Shown here one piece after another: positions 51,913 to 60,704 of a stretch of 64,000 nt of DNA. The translations under genes were made by a program, and so were the position numbers. The notes under the pieces were generated by a model. The model was not told the DNA's origin, made no database searches, and saw only the letters and a program-made list of their open reading frames with translations. How positions within the stretch are numbered: position 1 is the first letter of the stretch; the number at the start of each line of letters is the position of its first letter. The stretch comes from an uncultured Roseovarius sp. Lineage in GTDB: Bacteria > Pseudomonadota > Alphaproteobacteria > Rhodobacterales > Rhodobacteraceae. The stretch is taken from assembly GCF_947489715.1 (NCBI RefSeq), contig NZ_CANLER010000003.1, positions 62,001-126,000 on the forward strand. Direction: 5' to 3'.

Positions 51913-53436
51913 ATGTCTCATTCCACCCTCACATTTTCCCATGATCAGGCCGATGCCCATGACCGCATCACCGAGGCACTGCGCAGTGCCGGCATTGATC
52001 TGGACGAGGGGCTTTTGACCCCACCACGGGACGGCAAGGACAGCGTCATGGCGGTGGTTGGCAAGGCCGGATCGGGCAAAACCCTTTTGCTGGCCGCGCT
52101 TTACCGGGCCTTGGAAGAAACCGGCGTTGACGTGGTTTCCGGCGATTACGAAGGCCGCCGCCGCAAGGACCGCCGCACCCTGGCAATCCTTGCCCCCACC
52201 AACAAAGCCGCCAGTGTGCTCAGGATGCGCGGTGTGCCCGCCACCACCATCCACCGCATCCTCTACACGCCCGTCTATGACCCGGAATACGAAAAGATCG
52301 CTGAATGGCTGGCAGGCCAGGGCGACCGTCCTGAAATCGATGGTTTGACCGATCTGGCGCTTGACCGGGCGCATGCGTTTTTCCAGACGAACAAATCCAT
52401 CCCCGGTGCCCTGGCGGCCGCCGGTCTGCGTGGGTCGGATTTCATCACCGGTTGGAAACGCCGCGAAGAGCCGCTGGATGTGGGCTTTGTCGATGAGGCC
52501 TCGATGCTGGATGACAAGCAGTTCGAAGATCTCCAGGAAATCTTCCCCACACTCCTGCTTTTTGGCGACCCGGCACAACTGGCCCCGGTGAACCAGTCCG
52601 GCTCGATGGTCTTTGACGCCCTGCCTGACACGTCCAAGCTGATCCTCCACCGCGTCCACCGTCAGGATGCCGACAACCCCATTCTCGATCTGGCCCATGC
52701 TCTGGCCGATCCGGATGTCGATTTTAACGCCTTTGAGCGCCTGATCGAAGATGCCGCACGCCGCGATGACCGAGTGGTTCTGGCCCAGCGGGTCGAGGTT
52801 GACCTGATGGCACGCAGCCCCGTGCTGGTCTGGCGCAACGTCACGCGCATACGCCTGATCAACGCCTTCCGCGCGGTTTATGGCGCGCCAGAGACCGAGC
52901 TTCTGGAAGGCGAGCCACTGATTTGCGACGGCATCGAACTGCCCCTGAAGCACCGCAAGAAACGGCTCGACCTCGAAGCCCGCGGGCTGATCAAGGGCGC
53001 GCAGGTGATCTATCTCGGCCCCGGTCGCAAACCCGGATTCTCACGCCTGCACGTCATCGGCGCCGAAGATCCGCAGGTCAGCGCTGCCAGCATCGTCAAG
53101 ATCGAGAAGCCGGATGAGGAAGAACCCTTCATCCCCTTCGCCGCCCGCATGGGCGCCACCTTCCTTCACGGTGCCGCCGTGACCATCCACAAAGCGCAGG
53201 GCAGCCAGTGGAAGGATGTACAGGTGTTCGCCCCCGATCTTTACGCCGCCTCACGTATGGGCCGCACAGAAGCCGGACAGCCGCTATGGAAACGTCTTGC
53301 CTATGTCGCCATCACCCGCGCCGAAGAGCGATTGCATTGGGTTGTGCGCAACCGCCTGTCGAAACCCAGTCAGGAGCTACGCATTGACGATCTGCGCGTG
53401 GCACCGGCACCTTTGGAACTGGAGGCTGAAATATGA
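51913..53436 (+). CDS. ATP-dependent RecD-like DNA helicase
   Basis: A 507-residue superfamily-1 helicase: Walker A VGKAGSGKTLLLAAL, DEAS motif (VDEASMLDD), a motif with FLFGDPAQLAPVNQSG, and a C-terminal UvrD-like part with VTIHKAQGSQWKDV and AITRAEERLHWVV. This layout matches AAA_30/RecD2-like helicases of unclear role in DNA repair. Starts 51 bases after luxI stop, overlaps the following SDR gene by four. Confidence 0.9.
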   Translation: MSHSTLTFSHDQADAHDRITEALRSAGIDLDEGLLTPPRDGKDSVMAVVGKAGSGKTLLLAALYRALEETGVDVVSGDYEGRRRKDRRTLAILAPTNKAASVLRMRGVPATTIHRILYTPVYDPEYEKIAEWLAGQGDRPEIDGLTDLALDRAHAFFQTNKSIPGALAAAGLRGSDFITGWKRREEPLDVGFVDEASMLDDKQFEDLQEIFPTLLLFGDPAQLAPVNQSGSMVFDALPDTSKLILHRVHRQDADNPILDLAHALADPDVDFNAFERLIEDAARRDDRVVLAQRVEVDLMARSPVLVWRNVTRIRLINAFRAVYGAPETELLEGEPLICDGIELPLKHRKKRLDLEARGLIKGAQVIYLGPGRKPGFSRLHVIGAEDPQVSAASIVKIEKPDEEEPFIPFAARMGATFLHGAAVTIHKAQGSQWKDVQVFAPDLYAASRMGRTEAGQPLWKRLAYVAITRAEERLHWVVRNRLSKPSQELRIDDLRVAPAPLELEAEI

Positions 53437-54167
53437 AATCCATCCTGATCACCGGGGCAAGCTCTGGCATCGGCGCTGCAACGGCGGCAAAATTCATCGA
53501 AGACGGGTGGCTGGTGGGCCTGCTGGCGCGCCGCTCAGATAAACTGAAGGCGTTGACGGAAGGGCATGAAAACGCCATTCCGCTGGTGGCGGATGTGACA
53601 GATGCCGATGCGATGCAGGCCGCATTCAATGGCTTCGCTCAGCAAACCGGGCGCCTTGACGTGCTTTTCAACAACGCCGGCATGTTCGGCCCCTCCGGTC
53701 CCATCGACGAAATCCCGGTCGACGCGTTTGACGAGGTCATGAACATCAATATCCGCGGGATGTTCATCGCCGCACGCTTCGCTTTTGCGCAGATGCGCGG
53801 CCAATCTCCCCAGGGCGGCAGGATCATCAATAACGGGTCACTTTCGGCCCATAATCCCCGCCCCGGATCGGTCTGCTACACCACGTCGAAACACGCCATT
53901 ACCGGTCTGACCCGTACGCTGTCACTTGATGGCCGCGCCTATGACATCGCCTGCGGCCAGATCGACATCGGCAATGCCCGGACCGAATTGGTAGACGATC
54001 TGAACAAACGCGCGCAAGCCGCCAATCCGGATCAACCGCTGATGCCAATGATGAATGTCGATGATGCAGCGCGTTCGGTTCTGCACATGGCCCAGATGCC
54101 CGCAAGCGCCAATGTGCAATTCATGACCGTCATGGCAACCAAGATGCCCTATATCGGGCGCGGCTGA
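53433..54167 (+). CDS. SDR-family oxidoreductase
   Basis: A 244-residue classical SDR with an intact set of motifs: TGASSGIG, NNAG, the catalytic Ser in NNGSLSAHN, and YTTSK. NADP or NAD preference is not certain; substrate unknown. The ATGA overlap with the helicase gene means co-translation, although the two functions look unrelated. Confidence 0.92.
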   Translation: MKSILITGASSGIGAATAAKFIEDGWLVGLLARRSDKLKALTEGHENAIPLVADVTDADAMQAAFNGFAQQTGRLDVLFNNAGMFGPSGPIDEIPVDAFDEVMNINIRGMFIAARFAFAQMRGQSPQGGRIINNGSLSAHNPRPGSVCYTTSKHAITGLTRTLSLDGRAYDIACGQIDIGNARTELVDDLNKRAQAANPDQPLMPMMNVDDAARSVLHMAQMPASANVQFMTVMATKMPYIGRG

Positions 54168-54198
54168 TCACAACGCCAGCGGTGCATGTCACATCGGC

Positions 54199-54243
54199 GG
54201 CAAGCACCCCGAGAAGGACGGCGAAGCCGGACGACGAGAGATC
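54199..54243 (-). repeat. Dispersed intergenic repeat, family A, copy 2
   Basis: Reverse-complement copy of 36926-36970 with four differences, in the gap between converging genes (SDR stop and TIGR02186 stop). Confidence 0.8.
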
Positions 54244-54282
54244 GGGCGTGCGCGCCAGCGCACTCAATTTGACAACAGAAGA

Positions 54283-55041
54283 CTATCCGCGCCGCAGCAT
54301 CTGGAAGGCCGCAGCCGCACCCCAGCCCGCGGCGATGGCAATCGCCAGCGACATCAGCCCGTAGATCATCGGCTGTTCGCGCGAAAGATTATACAACCAG
54401 CGTTCCAGACCCACCTTGCGCACGTCGATCTTGGTCTCGAATTCCGACACGACATACCCATTGCGCGTCAGGAAAATCCGCGTGGCATAATCCCCCTCGG
54501 TCAGGTTTGACGGAAGCTGGATAGAGGTGCGGAAAAGCGTCTGCTGATCCAGCGCCACAGCGCCTTCCAGCAATTGGTAAGACCTGTTTTTCTTGCGTAT
54601 CCGGATCACCGCCTGGGAAAAGCTCTGAGGGTTCGACACATTGGGCGACGCGCCCACAAGACGGATCGCCTTGGGGATGGAAATCCGGTGCCTCAGATCT
54701 TCGATCTGCGCCAGCACCTCTTTCAGCGGTCCGGTGGTGGCCACCGCATAGAAACTGGGGGCCTCTTTCACCTCGACGGAATCGGTATTGACCCAGATGC
54801 CCAGCTTCTTTTCCTTGCGGCGCACGGTCAGGGGCGCCGATGGCCCGGCAATGGTCACAATCACCTCAAGAGGTTCATCCAGGATCGGCCCCTCGCGCTT
54901 GACCGCCCCAAAAACCAGCAGTTCCGAGCCATCGAAATTGGCGGTGATGGCAACCTCATCCGCGCTCAGTCCCAGCACCACCTCTTCCGCGCGAAGGGGC
55001 AGCGCCGCAAGACAGAGAAGGATCAGAAGCCGCAGCATCAA
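54283..55041 (-). CDS. TIGR02186 family protein
   Basis: A 252-residue exported protein with an N-terminal signal (LLILLCLAALPLRA), a periplasmic beta-rich region and a C-terminal membrane helix (about 225-245). It matches the TIGR02186 conserved family of alphaproteobacteria, known to sit beside TSUP transporter genes, as here. Possibly an accessory subunit of the transporter; function unknown. Confidence 0.88.
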   Translation of the reverse strand: MMLRLLILLCLAALPLRAEEVVLGLSADEVAITANFDGSELLVFGAVKREGPILDEPLEVIVTIAGPSAPLTVRRKEKKLGIWVNTDSVEVKEAPSFYAVATTGPLKEVLAQIEDLRHRISIPKAIRLVGASPNVSNPQSFSQAVIRIRKKNRSYQLLEGAVALDQQTLFRTSIQLPSNLTEGDYATRIFLTRNGYVVSEFETKIDVRKVGLERWLYNLSREQPMIYGLMSLAIAIAAGWGAAAAFQMLRRG

Positions 55042-55952
55042 TGCCCCCCGCCTGCGCCAATGGAATACAGTTCGGACGGCATGATCAGCAGATCAAGCGC
55101 CAGCTTGAAGCAGACCACCAGCACCATCAGGGCCAGCAGGATGCGCAACTGTTCCGCCGGCAGCTTGGTGCCGATCCGCGTGCCCACCTGCGCGCCGATG
55201 ACACCACCAATCAGCAACAGCACCGCAAGCGCCACGTCGACCGTGTAGTTGGTGGTCGCGTGCAGCATGGTTGTGAAACCGGTCACGAAAATGATCTGGA
55301 ACAGCGATGTGCCGACAACAACCTTGGTGGGCATGCCCAGAAGATAGATCATCGCGGGCACCATGATGAACCCGCCACCAACCCCCATGATCGCCGCCAG
55401 AACACCAACGCAAACACCAACGACCAGCGGCGGTATCACACTGATATAAAGCCCCGATGTCCGGAACCGCATCTTCAGGGGCAGCCCGTGTATCCAGTTG
55501 TGCTTCTTGCGCTTGGGGGCTTTGCCGGACCGGGTGTTGCGAATGGCGTTCAGACTTTCAATGAACATCATCCCGCCGATGATGCCCAGAAAGACCACGT
55601 AACACAGCTTGACCAGCAGATCGACCTGGCCCAGCGACTTCAGATAGTTGAAGACAACCACCCCCATCGCCGCGCCGATCAGACCCCCGATCAGCAGCAC
55701 CGTGCCCATCCTCAGGTCCACCGTCTTTCGCCTCAGATGCGCCAGCACGCCGGAAAAGGACGAGGCGACGATCTGGTTCGCCTCGGTCGCCACCGCCACC
55801 GCGGGCGGAATACCGATGAAAAACAACAGCGGCGTCATCAGAAAGCCGCCACCAACCCCAAACATGCCCGATAAAACACCGACCAGCCCGCCAAGTCCAA
55901 GCAGCAGGAACGCGTTGACCGAAACTTCGGCTATGGGGAGGTAGATTTGCAT
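55038..55952 (-). CDS. TSUP (TauE/SafE) family transporter
   Basis: A 304-residue membrane protein: GLVGVLSGMFGVGGGFLMTPLLFFIG near the start and the repeat GVLAAIMGVGGGFIMVPAMIYLL in the second half are the TSUP signature. Substrate may be a sulfur-containing anion, as for other TSUP proteins. Its stop overlaps the TIGR02186 start by four bases. ATG 55952 has AGGA upstream; longer in-frame starts exist. Confidence 0.92.
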   Translation of the reverse strand: MQIYLPIAEVSVNAFLLLGLGGLVGVLSGMFGVGGGFLMTPLLFFIGIPPAVAVATEANQIVASSFSGVLAHLRRKTVDLRMGTVLLIGGLIGAAMGVVVFNYLKSLGQVDLLVKLCYVVFLGIIGGMMFIESLNAIRNTRSGKAPKRKKHNWIHGLPLKMRFRTSGLYISVIPPLVVGVCVGVLAAIMGVGGGFIMVPAMIYLLGMPTKVVVGTSLFQIIFVTGFTTMLHATTNYTVDVALAVLLLIGGVIGAQVGTRIGTKLPAEQLRILLALMVLVVCFKLALDLLIMPSELYSIGAGGGH

Positions 55953-56087
55953 GGGCTGTCCTAGCGCCATGTGTGCCTTGAATGCAAGATGCCAGACCCG
56001 GTGATTCACCGCAGGCCTGATCAATTTTCCGAAACTGGACTTATTTGCGGGTCGATCTGGACCGCAACCATCTCAACCAGCGAGACA

Positions 56088-56723
56088 TCAGATTTTTTCC
56101 GTTGCCAGTTTGAACGCAGCAAAGGTGAAAAATACCCCCAGCCCGGCCTCGATCCAGCGGCGCCCAGCGGCATAAGCTCGGCGCACAGGGGCTGCTGACA
56201 GGGCCAGGGCCCATGCCCCATGACAGAGGAATGAGATCGCCGCCGCACCAACAACGAACAACGCGATGATGCCCACCCCTGCCCCCTCGACCGCCCCGAT
56301 CGAAGCAATTGCCAGCCAGAACGCGATCGCCTTGGGATTGCTGACTTGCAACAGGTATCCACGCAGGAAATGGCGCAGTCCCGACCGGCGCTCGGTGATG
56401 ACCTCCTGAAACGCGGGCGGGTTCAAGGCCCGGCGGAACGCGCCGTAAGCCAGGTAAAGCAGGTAAAGCGCCCCGATCAGCCGCATCAGGCTCATCGCCC
56501 AGGCCGCCTGTGACAGGATCAGACCGACCCCCAACATGGTCAGCAGGTTGATCGTCATGCTGCCGACCGCGATCCCCAACGTTGCCATCAGCGCGGGCGC
56601 ACGCCCCTGTGAGGTGGCAACGCCGATCAGCATCGCGACCGATGGCCCGGGCGAGGATGCTCCGACCAGAAGGATAGCATAGGCGGCGATGAAACCGGGC
56701 AGGTACGGGGCAAGATCGACCAT
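56088..56723 (-). CDS. LysE/RhtB-family exporter
   Basis: A 211-residue six-helix membrane protein with SSPGPSVAMLIGVATSQG and SNPKAIAFWLAIAS. Fourth LysE-type gene in the window. The ATG at 56723 is chosen for the CGGAGA upstream; the frame extends to 56789. Substrate unknown. Confidence 0.9.
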   Translation of the reverse strand: MVDLAPYLPGFIAAYAILLVGASSPGPSVAMLIGVATSQGRAPALMATLGIAVGSMTINLLTMLGVGLILSQAAWAMSLMRLIGALYLLYLAYGAFRRALNPPAFQEVITERRSGLRHFLRGYLLQVSNPKAIAFWLAIASIGAVEGAGVGIIALFVVGAAAISFLCHGAWALALSAAPVRRAYAAGRRWIEAGLGVFFTFAAFKLATEKI

Positions 56724-56826
56724 GAAAATCTCCGAAACATTCAGCGCCACGGGCGCATTGGGGGCCACCTTAGCGAAACCTGCTGACAAAATGCTTCGGT
56801 ATCGGTCGAACTATCAAAGAAAGCCG

Positions 56827-57246
56827 TCACAACGGTGTCTTCTGCAAGATCAGGGCATCTACCTGCCCGCCATCCGGCCTGCGATAGTAACACGCGCGAC
56901 AGGCGACCTCGGCATAGCCTTCAGCCAGGTAGAGCGCCCGTGCGGCGGCATTGTCGCGCGCCACTTCCAGAAAAGACATGTTGGCACCTTGCGCGCCCGC
57001 CGCCGTTTCATACGCCCGCAAACAGGCGCGTCCCAACCCCTGCCGCCGCAGGTCCGGATCGGTGGCAAGGGTCAACAGCTCGACCTCGTCCGCGATCACA
57101 CGACCCAGCGCAAAGGCGCGCGCATCGCCCACGGTAAAAACGCGGCTGCTGCTCATCAAGTCGGTGAATTCCCGTGCGGACCACGCCCGCCCCTGCCCCT
57201 CAAAAGCACGCGCATGCAGGCTGGCCATTTCGTCAGGCGTTATCAT
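56827..57246 (-). CDS. rimI: Ribosomal-protein-alanine acetyltransferase-like, RimI
   Basis: A 139-residue GNAT acetyltransferase: ALGRVIADEVELLTLATDPDLRRQGLGRACL is the acetyl-CoA region, and FLEVARDNAAARALY the C-terminal core. RimI acetylates ribosomal protein S18 and sits beside tsaB in many bacteria. Its start overlaps tsaB by four bases, supporting the assignment. Confidence 0.88.
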   Translation of the reverse strand: MITPDEMASLHARAFEGQGRAWSAREFTDLMSSSRVFTVGDARAFALGRVIADEVELLTLATDPDLRRQGLGRACLRAYETAAGAQGANMSFLEVARDNAAARALYLAEGYAEVACRACYYRRPDGGQVDALILQKTPL

Positions 57247-57902
57247 TCAGGAAGGATTACCGGGGCCATGTCCCGCGCAGGCGCGGCATCTGCGGGCTTC
57301 AGATACATCGGCGCGGGGGGTGTCGTGCTCTGCTGCCACCGTGTTGCCGCCAATCGTGCCACCGCTGATCCAGGCGCATAGCGCGCAGGTGCCGTGTCCG
57401 CGTCCAGATGGCTCGCGACCGCCTCGGCGGCAGATCCGACGCAGGTCAGGCCCGGTTGCCGCCAGTCGGCGGGGATCTCGGCGATTTCGGTCAGATGCGG
57501 GGTAATGTCGGCCTTGGTCGACCAGCCCTGCACATAGGATTGCTCGCGCGGCGCCGCAAGGCAGCTCAGCACCGGTCCATCCGTGCCCAGTGCGACGGCC
57601 TCCAAAAGGCTCACGCCGACCGCCGGGATCTCCAGCGCCAGCGCCAGGCCCCGCACGGCCGAGACAGAAATACGAATGCCGGTGAAATTACCGGGGCCGA
57701 TGCCCACCCCGATTGCGTCCAGATCGCGCCATGTGGCGCCACCACGCTCCAACATGCTTTCCAAAAGGGGAAACAGGGCCTCGCCCTGCCCACGCGCCAT
57801 TTCCTCGTAGACATCGGCCAGCACCGTGTCGCCCTGCAACAGCACAGCGCTGATATAGGGGCCCGACGTATCGAACCCCGCAATCAGGGGGGACGTGCCC
57901 AT
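57243..57902 (-). CDS. tsaB: tRNA N6-threonylcarbamoyladenosine protein TsaB
   Basis: Partner of TsaD in t6A modification of ANN-decoding tRNAs. The 219-residue ASKHA-fold protein shows IAGFDTSGPYISAVLL, GVGIGPGNFTGIRISVSA and a helical C-terminus. Located between nfu and rimI in one operon, three bases after nfu. Confidence 0.93.
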   Translation of the reverse strand: MGTSPLIAGFDTSGPYISAVLLQGDTVLADVYEEMARGQGEALFPLLESMLERGGATWRDLDAIGVGIGPGNFTGIRISVSAVRGLALALEIPAVGVSLLEAVALGTDGPVLSCLAAPREQSYVQGWSTKADITPHLTEIAEIPADWRQPGLTCVGSAAEAVASHLDADTAPARYAPGSAVARLAATRWQQSTTPPAPMYLKPADAAPARDMAPVILPE

Positions 57903-57905
57903 TGG

Positions 57906-58469
57906 TCAGACGCCGACGGGGCGCACTTCGGTGACTTCGGGGATGTAGTGCCGCAGCAGGTTTTCGATCCCCATCTTCAGCGTGATGGTGGATGACGGGC
58001 AGCCAGCGCACGCGCCCTGCATATGCAGGTAGACCACGCCGCGCTCGAAGCCGTGAAAGGTGATGTCGCCACCATCCTGCGCAACGGCAGGGCGCACGCG
58101 GGTATCCAGCAGTTCTTTGATCTGGCCCACGATCTCGGCATCCTCACCGGTATGCTCGGCATGGCCTGACGGTGCCGCGCTGGCCCCGATCATGATCGGC
58201 TTGCCCGATTGGAAGTGCTCCATGATCGCGCCAAGGATGGCGGGTTTGACATGGTCCCACTCGGTTTCGTCCGATTTGGTCACGGTCACGAAGTCATTGC
58301 CGAAAAACACGCCGGTCACGCCCTGCACCTTGAAGATGCGCGCCGCCAGCGGCGATTGCTCGGCCCCGTCAGCGGTGGGGAAATCGGCAGTACCTGTTTC
58401 CAGCACGGTCTGGCCGGGCAGGAATTTTAGCGTCGCCGGGTTGGGCGTGGATTCGGTTTGAATAAACAT
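57906..58469 (-). CDS. NfuA-type iron-sulfur scaffold protein
   Basis: A 187-residue Nfu protein: an N-terminal Nfu domain (MFIQTESTPNPATLKFLPG, ADFPTADG) and a C-terminal NifU-like domain with the cluster-binding CAGCPSS (CxxC). It carries and delivers 4Fe-4S clusters. ATG at 58469 gives the standard N-terminus. In an operon with tsaB and rimI. Confidence 0.93.
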   Translation of the reverse strand: MFIQTESTPNPATLKFLPGQTVLETGTADFPTADGAEQSPLAARIFKVQGVTGVFFGNDFVTVTKSDETEWDHVKPAILGAIMEHFQSGKPIMIGASAAPSGHAEHTGEDAEIVGQIKELLDTRVRPAVAQDGGDITFHGFERGVVYLHMQGACAGCPSSTITLKMGIENLLRHYIPEVTEVRPVGV

Positions 58470-58557
58470 GGGGCAGCACCTTTCGCGTCTGCAACCGATA
58501 TGCGCCTGCGCGGGGCGCAAGTCAAGGTTTGGAACGATTCTAAACTGACAGGAGTTG

Positions 58558-59013
58558 TCAGGTGATGGCTTCCAGCCGTTCCTTGCTCAGGTCACCGGGC
58601 ACGATGGTGATCGGAATGGTCAAAGAGCCGGAGTTGCGCGACAATTGCGTCACCAGCGGGCCGGGGCCTTTTTTGTCGGTGCCCGCACCCAGCACCAGAA
58701 CACCGATTTCGCCGTCTTGCTGCACCTGCGACATGATCTCGGTCACGGGTTCACCCTCGCGGATCACCAGCTCGGGGTCGACGCCCTGCTTGTCACGCAT
58801 CCACTTGGCAAAGACCTCGAAATGCACCTCGATGCGTTCGCGGGCCTCTTCGCGCATGATGTCTCCGACACCGATCCAGTGGTTGAATTCCTCGGGCGGG
58901 ATCACCGCCAGCACCGCAACACCACCCCCGGTATGGGCAGCCCGCATCGCGGCAAAACGCATCGCGTTCAGGCATTCACGGCTGTCGTCAAGAACAACTA
59001 GAAACTTGCGCAT
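58558..59013 (-). CDS. Universal stress protein, UspA family
   Basis: A 151-residue universal-stress protein: MRKFLVVLDDSREC at the N-terminus and the ATP-loop-like LVLGAGTDKKGPGPLV near the end. It is a single Usp domain, probably dimeric, whose target is unknown. Expression in stress is expected for the family but no promoter signal was identified. Confidence 0.92.
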   Translation of the reverse strand: MRKFLVVLDDSRECLNAMRFAAMRAAHTGGGVAVLAVIPPEEFNHWIGVGDIMREEARERIEVHFEVFAKWMRDKQGVDPELVIREGEPVTEIMSQVQQDGEIGVLVLGAGTDKKGPGPLVTQLSRNSGSLTIPITIVPGDLSKERLEAIT

Positions 59014-59080
59014 GGTCTGGCCCTCCTACTCAGCGTGCCACTATGACGGGTATTGAGACAGGGGGCAAGATGGCTCAGCG

Positions 59081-59677
59081 CTATTCCACCTGCACACCGG
59101 CCGCCGCCATGCCGTCCATCGCCGCGGCCAGCGATCCATCCAGATCAATCGCCCGGCACAGCCCGTCGCGGACGGTGACCGCATAGCCCAGCCTTGCCGC
59201 ATCCACGGCCGAGAAATTGACACAGAAATCCGTCGCCAGCCCAACCATCGTCAGCCGATCAATCCCCCGCGTCTGCAAATACCCGTGCAGGCCCGTGGGC
59301 GTTTCATGGTCATTCTCGAAAAACGCCGAATAGCTGTCGATCTGCGGATTATAGCCCTTGCGCACGATCATATCCGCCCGGTCGGTGTTGAGCCCGTCGT
59401 GAAATGCCGCCCCGGCGCTGCCCTGAATGCAATGGTCGGGCCACAGAACCTGCGTGCCATAGGGCATCTCCACCGTCCCGAAAGGGTCCAGCCCCGCATG
59501 CGAGGACGCGAAGGAGGAATGCCCCGCCGGGTGCCAGTCCTGGGTCAGGATCACCGCGTCAAAATCGCCCATCAGCGCATTGATCCCGGGCACGATCTCA
59601 TCCCCGCCCGCCACCGCCAGCGCCCCACCGGGGCAGAAATCATTTTGCACATCTATCACGATCAACGCATGGGTCAT
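59081..59677 (-). CDS. pncA: Nicotinamidase
   Basis: A 198-residue isochorismatase-fold enzyme that converts nicotinamide to nicotinate in NAD recycling. Catalytic Asp in IVIDVQNDFCPGG, the Lys in VRKGYNP, and the nucleophilic Cys in GLATDFCVNFSA are all present. The ATG at 59677 follows AGGAG by seven bases. Divergent from trhO. Confidence 0.94.
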   Translation of the reverse strand: MTHALIVIDVQNDFCPGGALAVAGGDEIVPGINALMGDFDAVILTQDWHPAGHSSFASSHAGLDPFGTVEMPYGTQVLWPDHCIQGSAGAAFHDGLNTDRADMIVRKGYNPQIDSYSAFFENDHETPTGLHGYLQTRGIDRLTMVGLATDFCVNFSAVDAARLGYAVTVRDGLCRAIDLDGSLAAAMDGMAAAGVQVE

Positions 59678-59777
59678 GGGCAGCTCTCCTTTGGCCTCCA
59701 TGCCTACCTGCGCGCCCCGGCCTGCGTCAATCTCTCCCTCTTGCCGGGGGCAGGTGAAAGGCGTAAATCGCGGCCCC

Positions 59778-60692
59778 ATGTATACCATCGCCGCGCTATA
59801 TCACTTCACCCGCTTTGACGACCCCGCCAGCCTGCAGGGACCATTGCTGGATCTGTGCAAGGCCGAGGATATCCGCGGCATCCTCCTGATCGCGTCCGAA
59901 GGCGTCAACGGCACTATCGCCGGGTCACGCAAGGGCATCGACAAGGTTCTGGCCCATCTGCGCGCCCTGCCCGGCTGCACCGATCTCGAGCACAAGGAAA
60001 GCACCGCGGACACGCAACCTTTTGGCCGCCTGCGCGTGCGCCTGAAGAAAGAGATCGTGACCATGGGCCAGCCCGATGTCGATCCGCAGGCAAAGGTCGG
60101 CCATTATGTCGACCCCACCGACTGGAACGAACTGATCACCAGCCCCGATGTCGCCGTCATCGACACGCGCAACGATTACGAGGTCGCCATCGGCACGTTC
60201 CAGGGCGCCATCGACCCCGAAACCGCCAGCTTTCGCGACTTCCCCGCCTGGTGGGAAGAGAACAAGCACCGCTTCCACAACAAGCGCATCGCCATGTTCT
60301 GCACCGGCGGCATCCGGTGTGAGAAATCCACCAACTACCTGCTGGGTCAGGGGGTCGAGGATGTTTATCACCTCAAGGGCGGCATCCTGAAATATCTCGA
60401 AGAGGTGCCCGAGGCGCAAAGCACCTGGCAAGGCGATTGCTTTGTTTTCGACGGGCGCGTCTCGGTCGGGCATGGGCTGAAGGAAGGCCCGCACCAGCTC
60501 TGCTATGCCTGTCGCCGACCCGTCCTGCCCGCCGACATGACCCGCCCGGAATACGAACACGGCGTCTCATGCCACCACTGCGCGGATGAGACCAGCGAAG
60601 ACGACAAAAACCGCTTTCGCGAACGCCAGAAACAGATCGCCCTCTCCGAGGCGCGCGGTGAAAAGCACATGCAAAACCTGCCGGGCAACTGA
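59778..60692 (+). CDS. trhO: tRNA uridine(34) hydroxylase TrhO, rhodanese domain
   Basis: A 304-residue TrhO/YceA protein which installs 5-hydroxyuridine at wobble position 34. N-terminal acylphosphatase-like part (LLIASEGVNGTIAGS), then rhodanese core with active-site MFCTGGIRCEKST and a Cys-rich C-terminus (CYACRRPV, CHHCADE). Residue counts fit the family; the ATG at 59778 gives its usual N-terminus MYTIAALYHF. Confidence 0.94.
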   Translation: MYTIAALYHFTRFDDPASLQGPLLDLCKAEDIRGILLIASEGVNGTIAGSRKGIDKVLAHLRALPGCTDLEHKESTADTQPFGRLRVRLKKEIVTMGQPDVDPQAKVGHYVDPTDWNELITSPDVAVIDTRNDYEVAIGTFQGAIDPETASFRDFPAWWEENKHRFHNKRIAMFCTGGIRCEKSTNYLLGQGVEDVYHLKGGILKYLEEVPEAQSTWQGDCFVFDGRVSVGHGLKEGPHQLCYACRRPVLPADMTRPEYEHGVSCHHCADETSEDDKNRFRERQKQIALSEARGEKHMQNLPGN

Positions 60693-60704
60693 CCTTTTTC
60701 CCGA

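Noticed and set aside
55041-55874. Antisense frame opposite the TSUP gene
   Set aside because: His- and Gln-rich composition from antisense of hydrophobic codons; not a protein.
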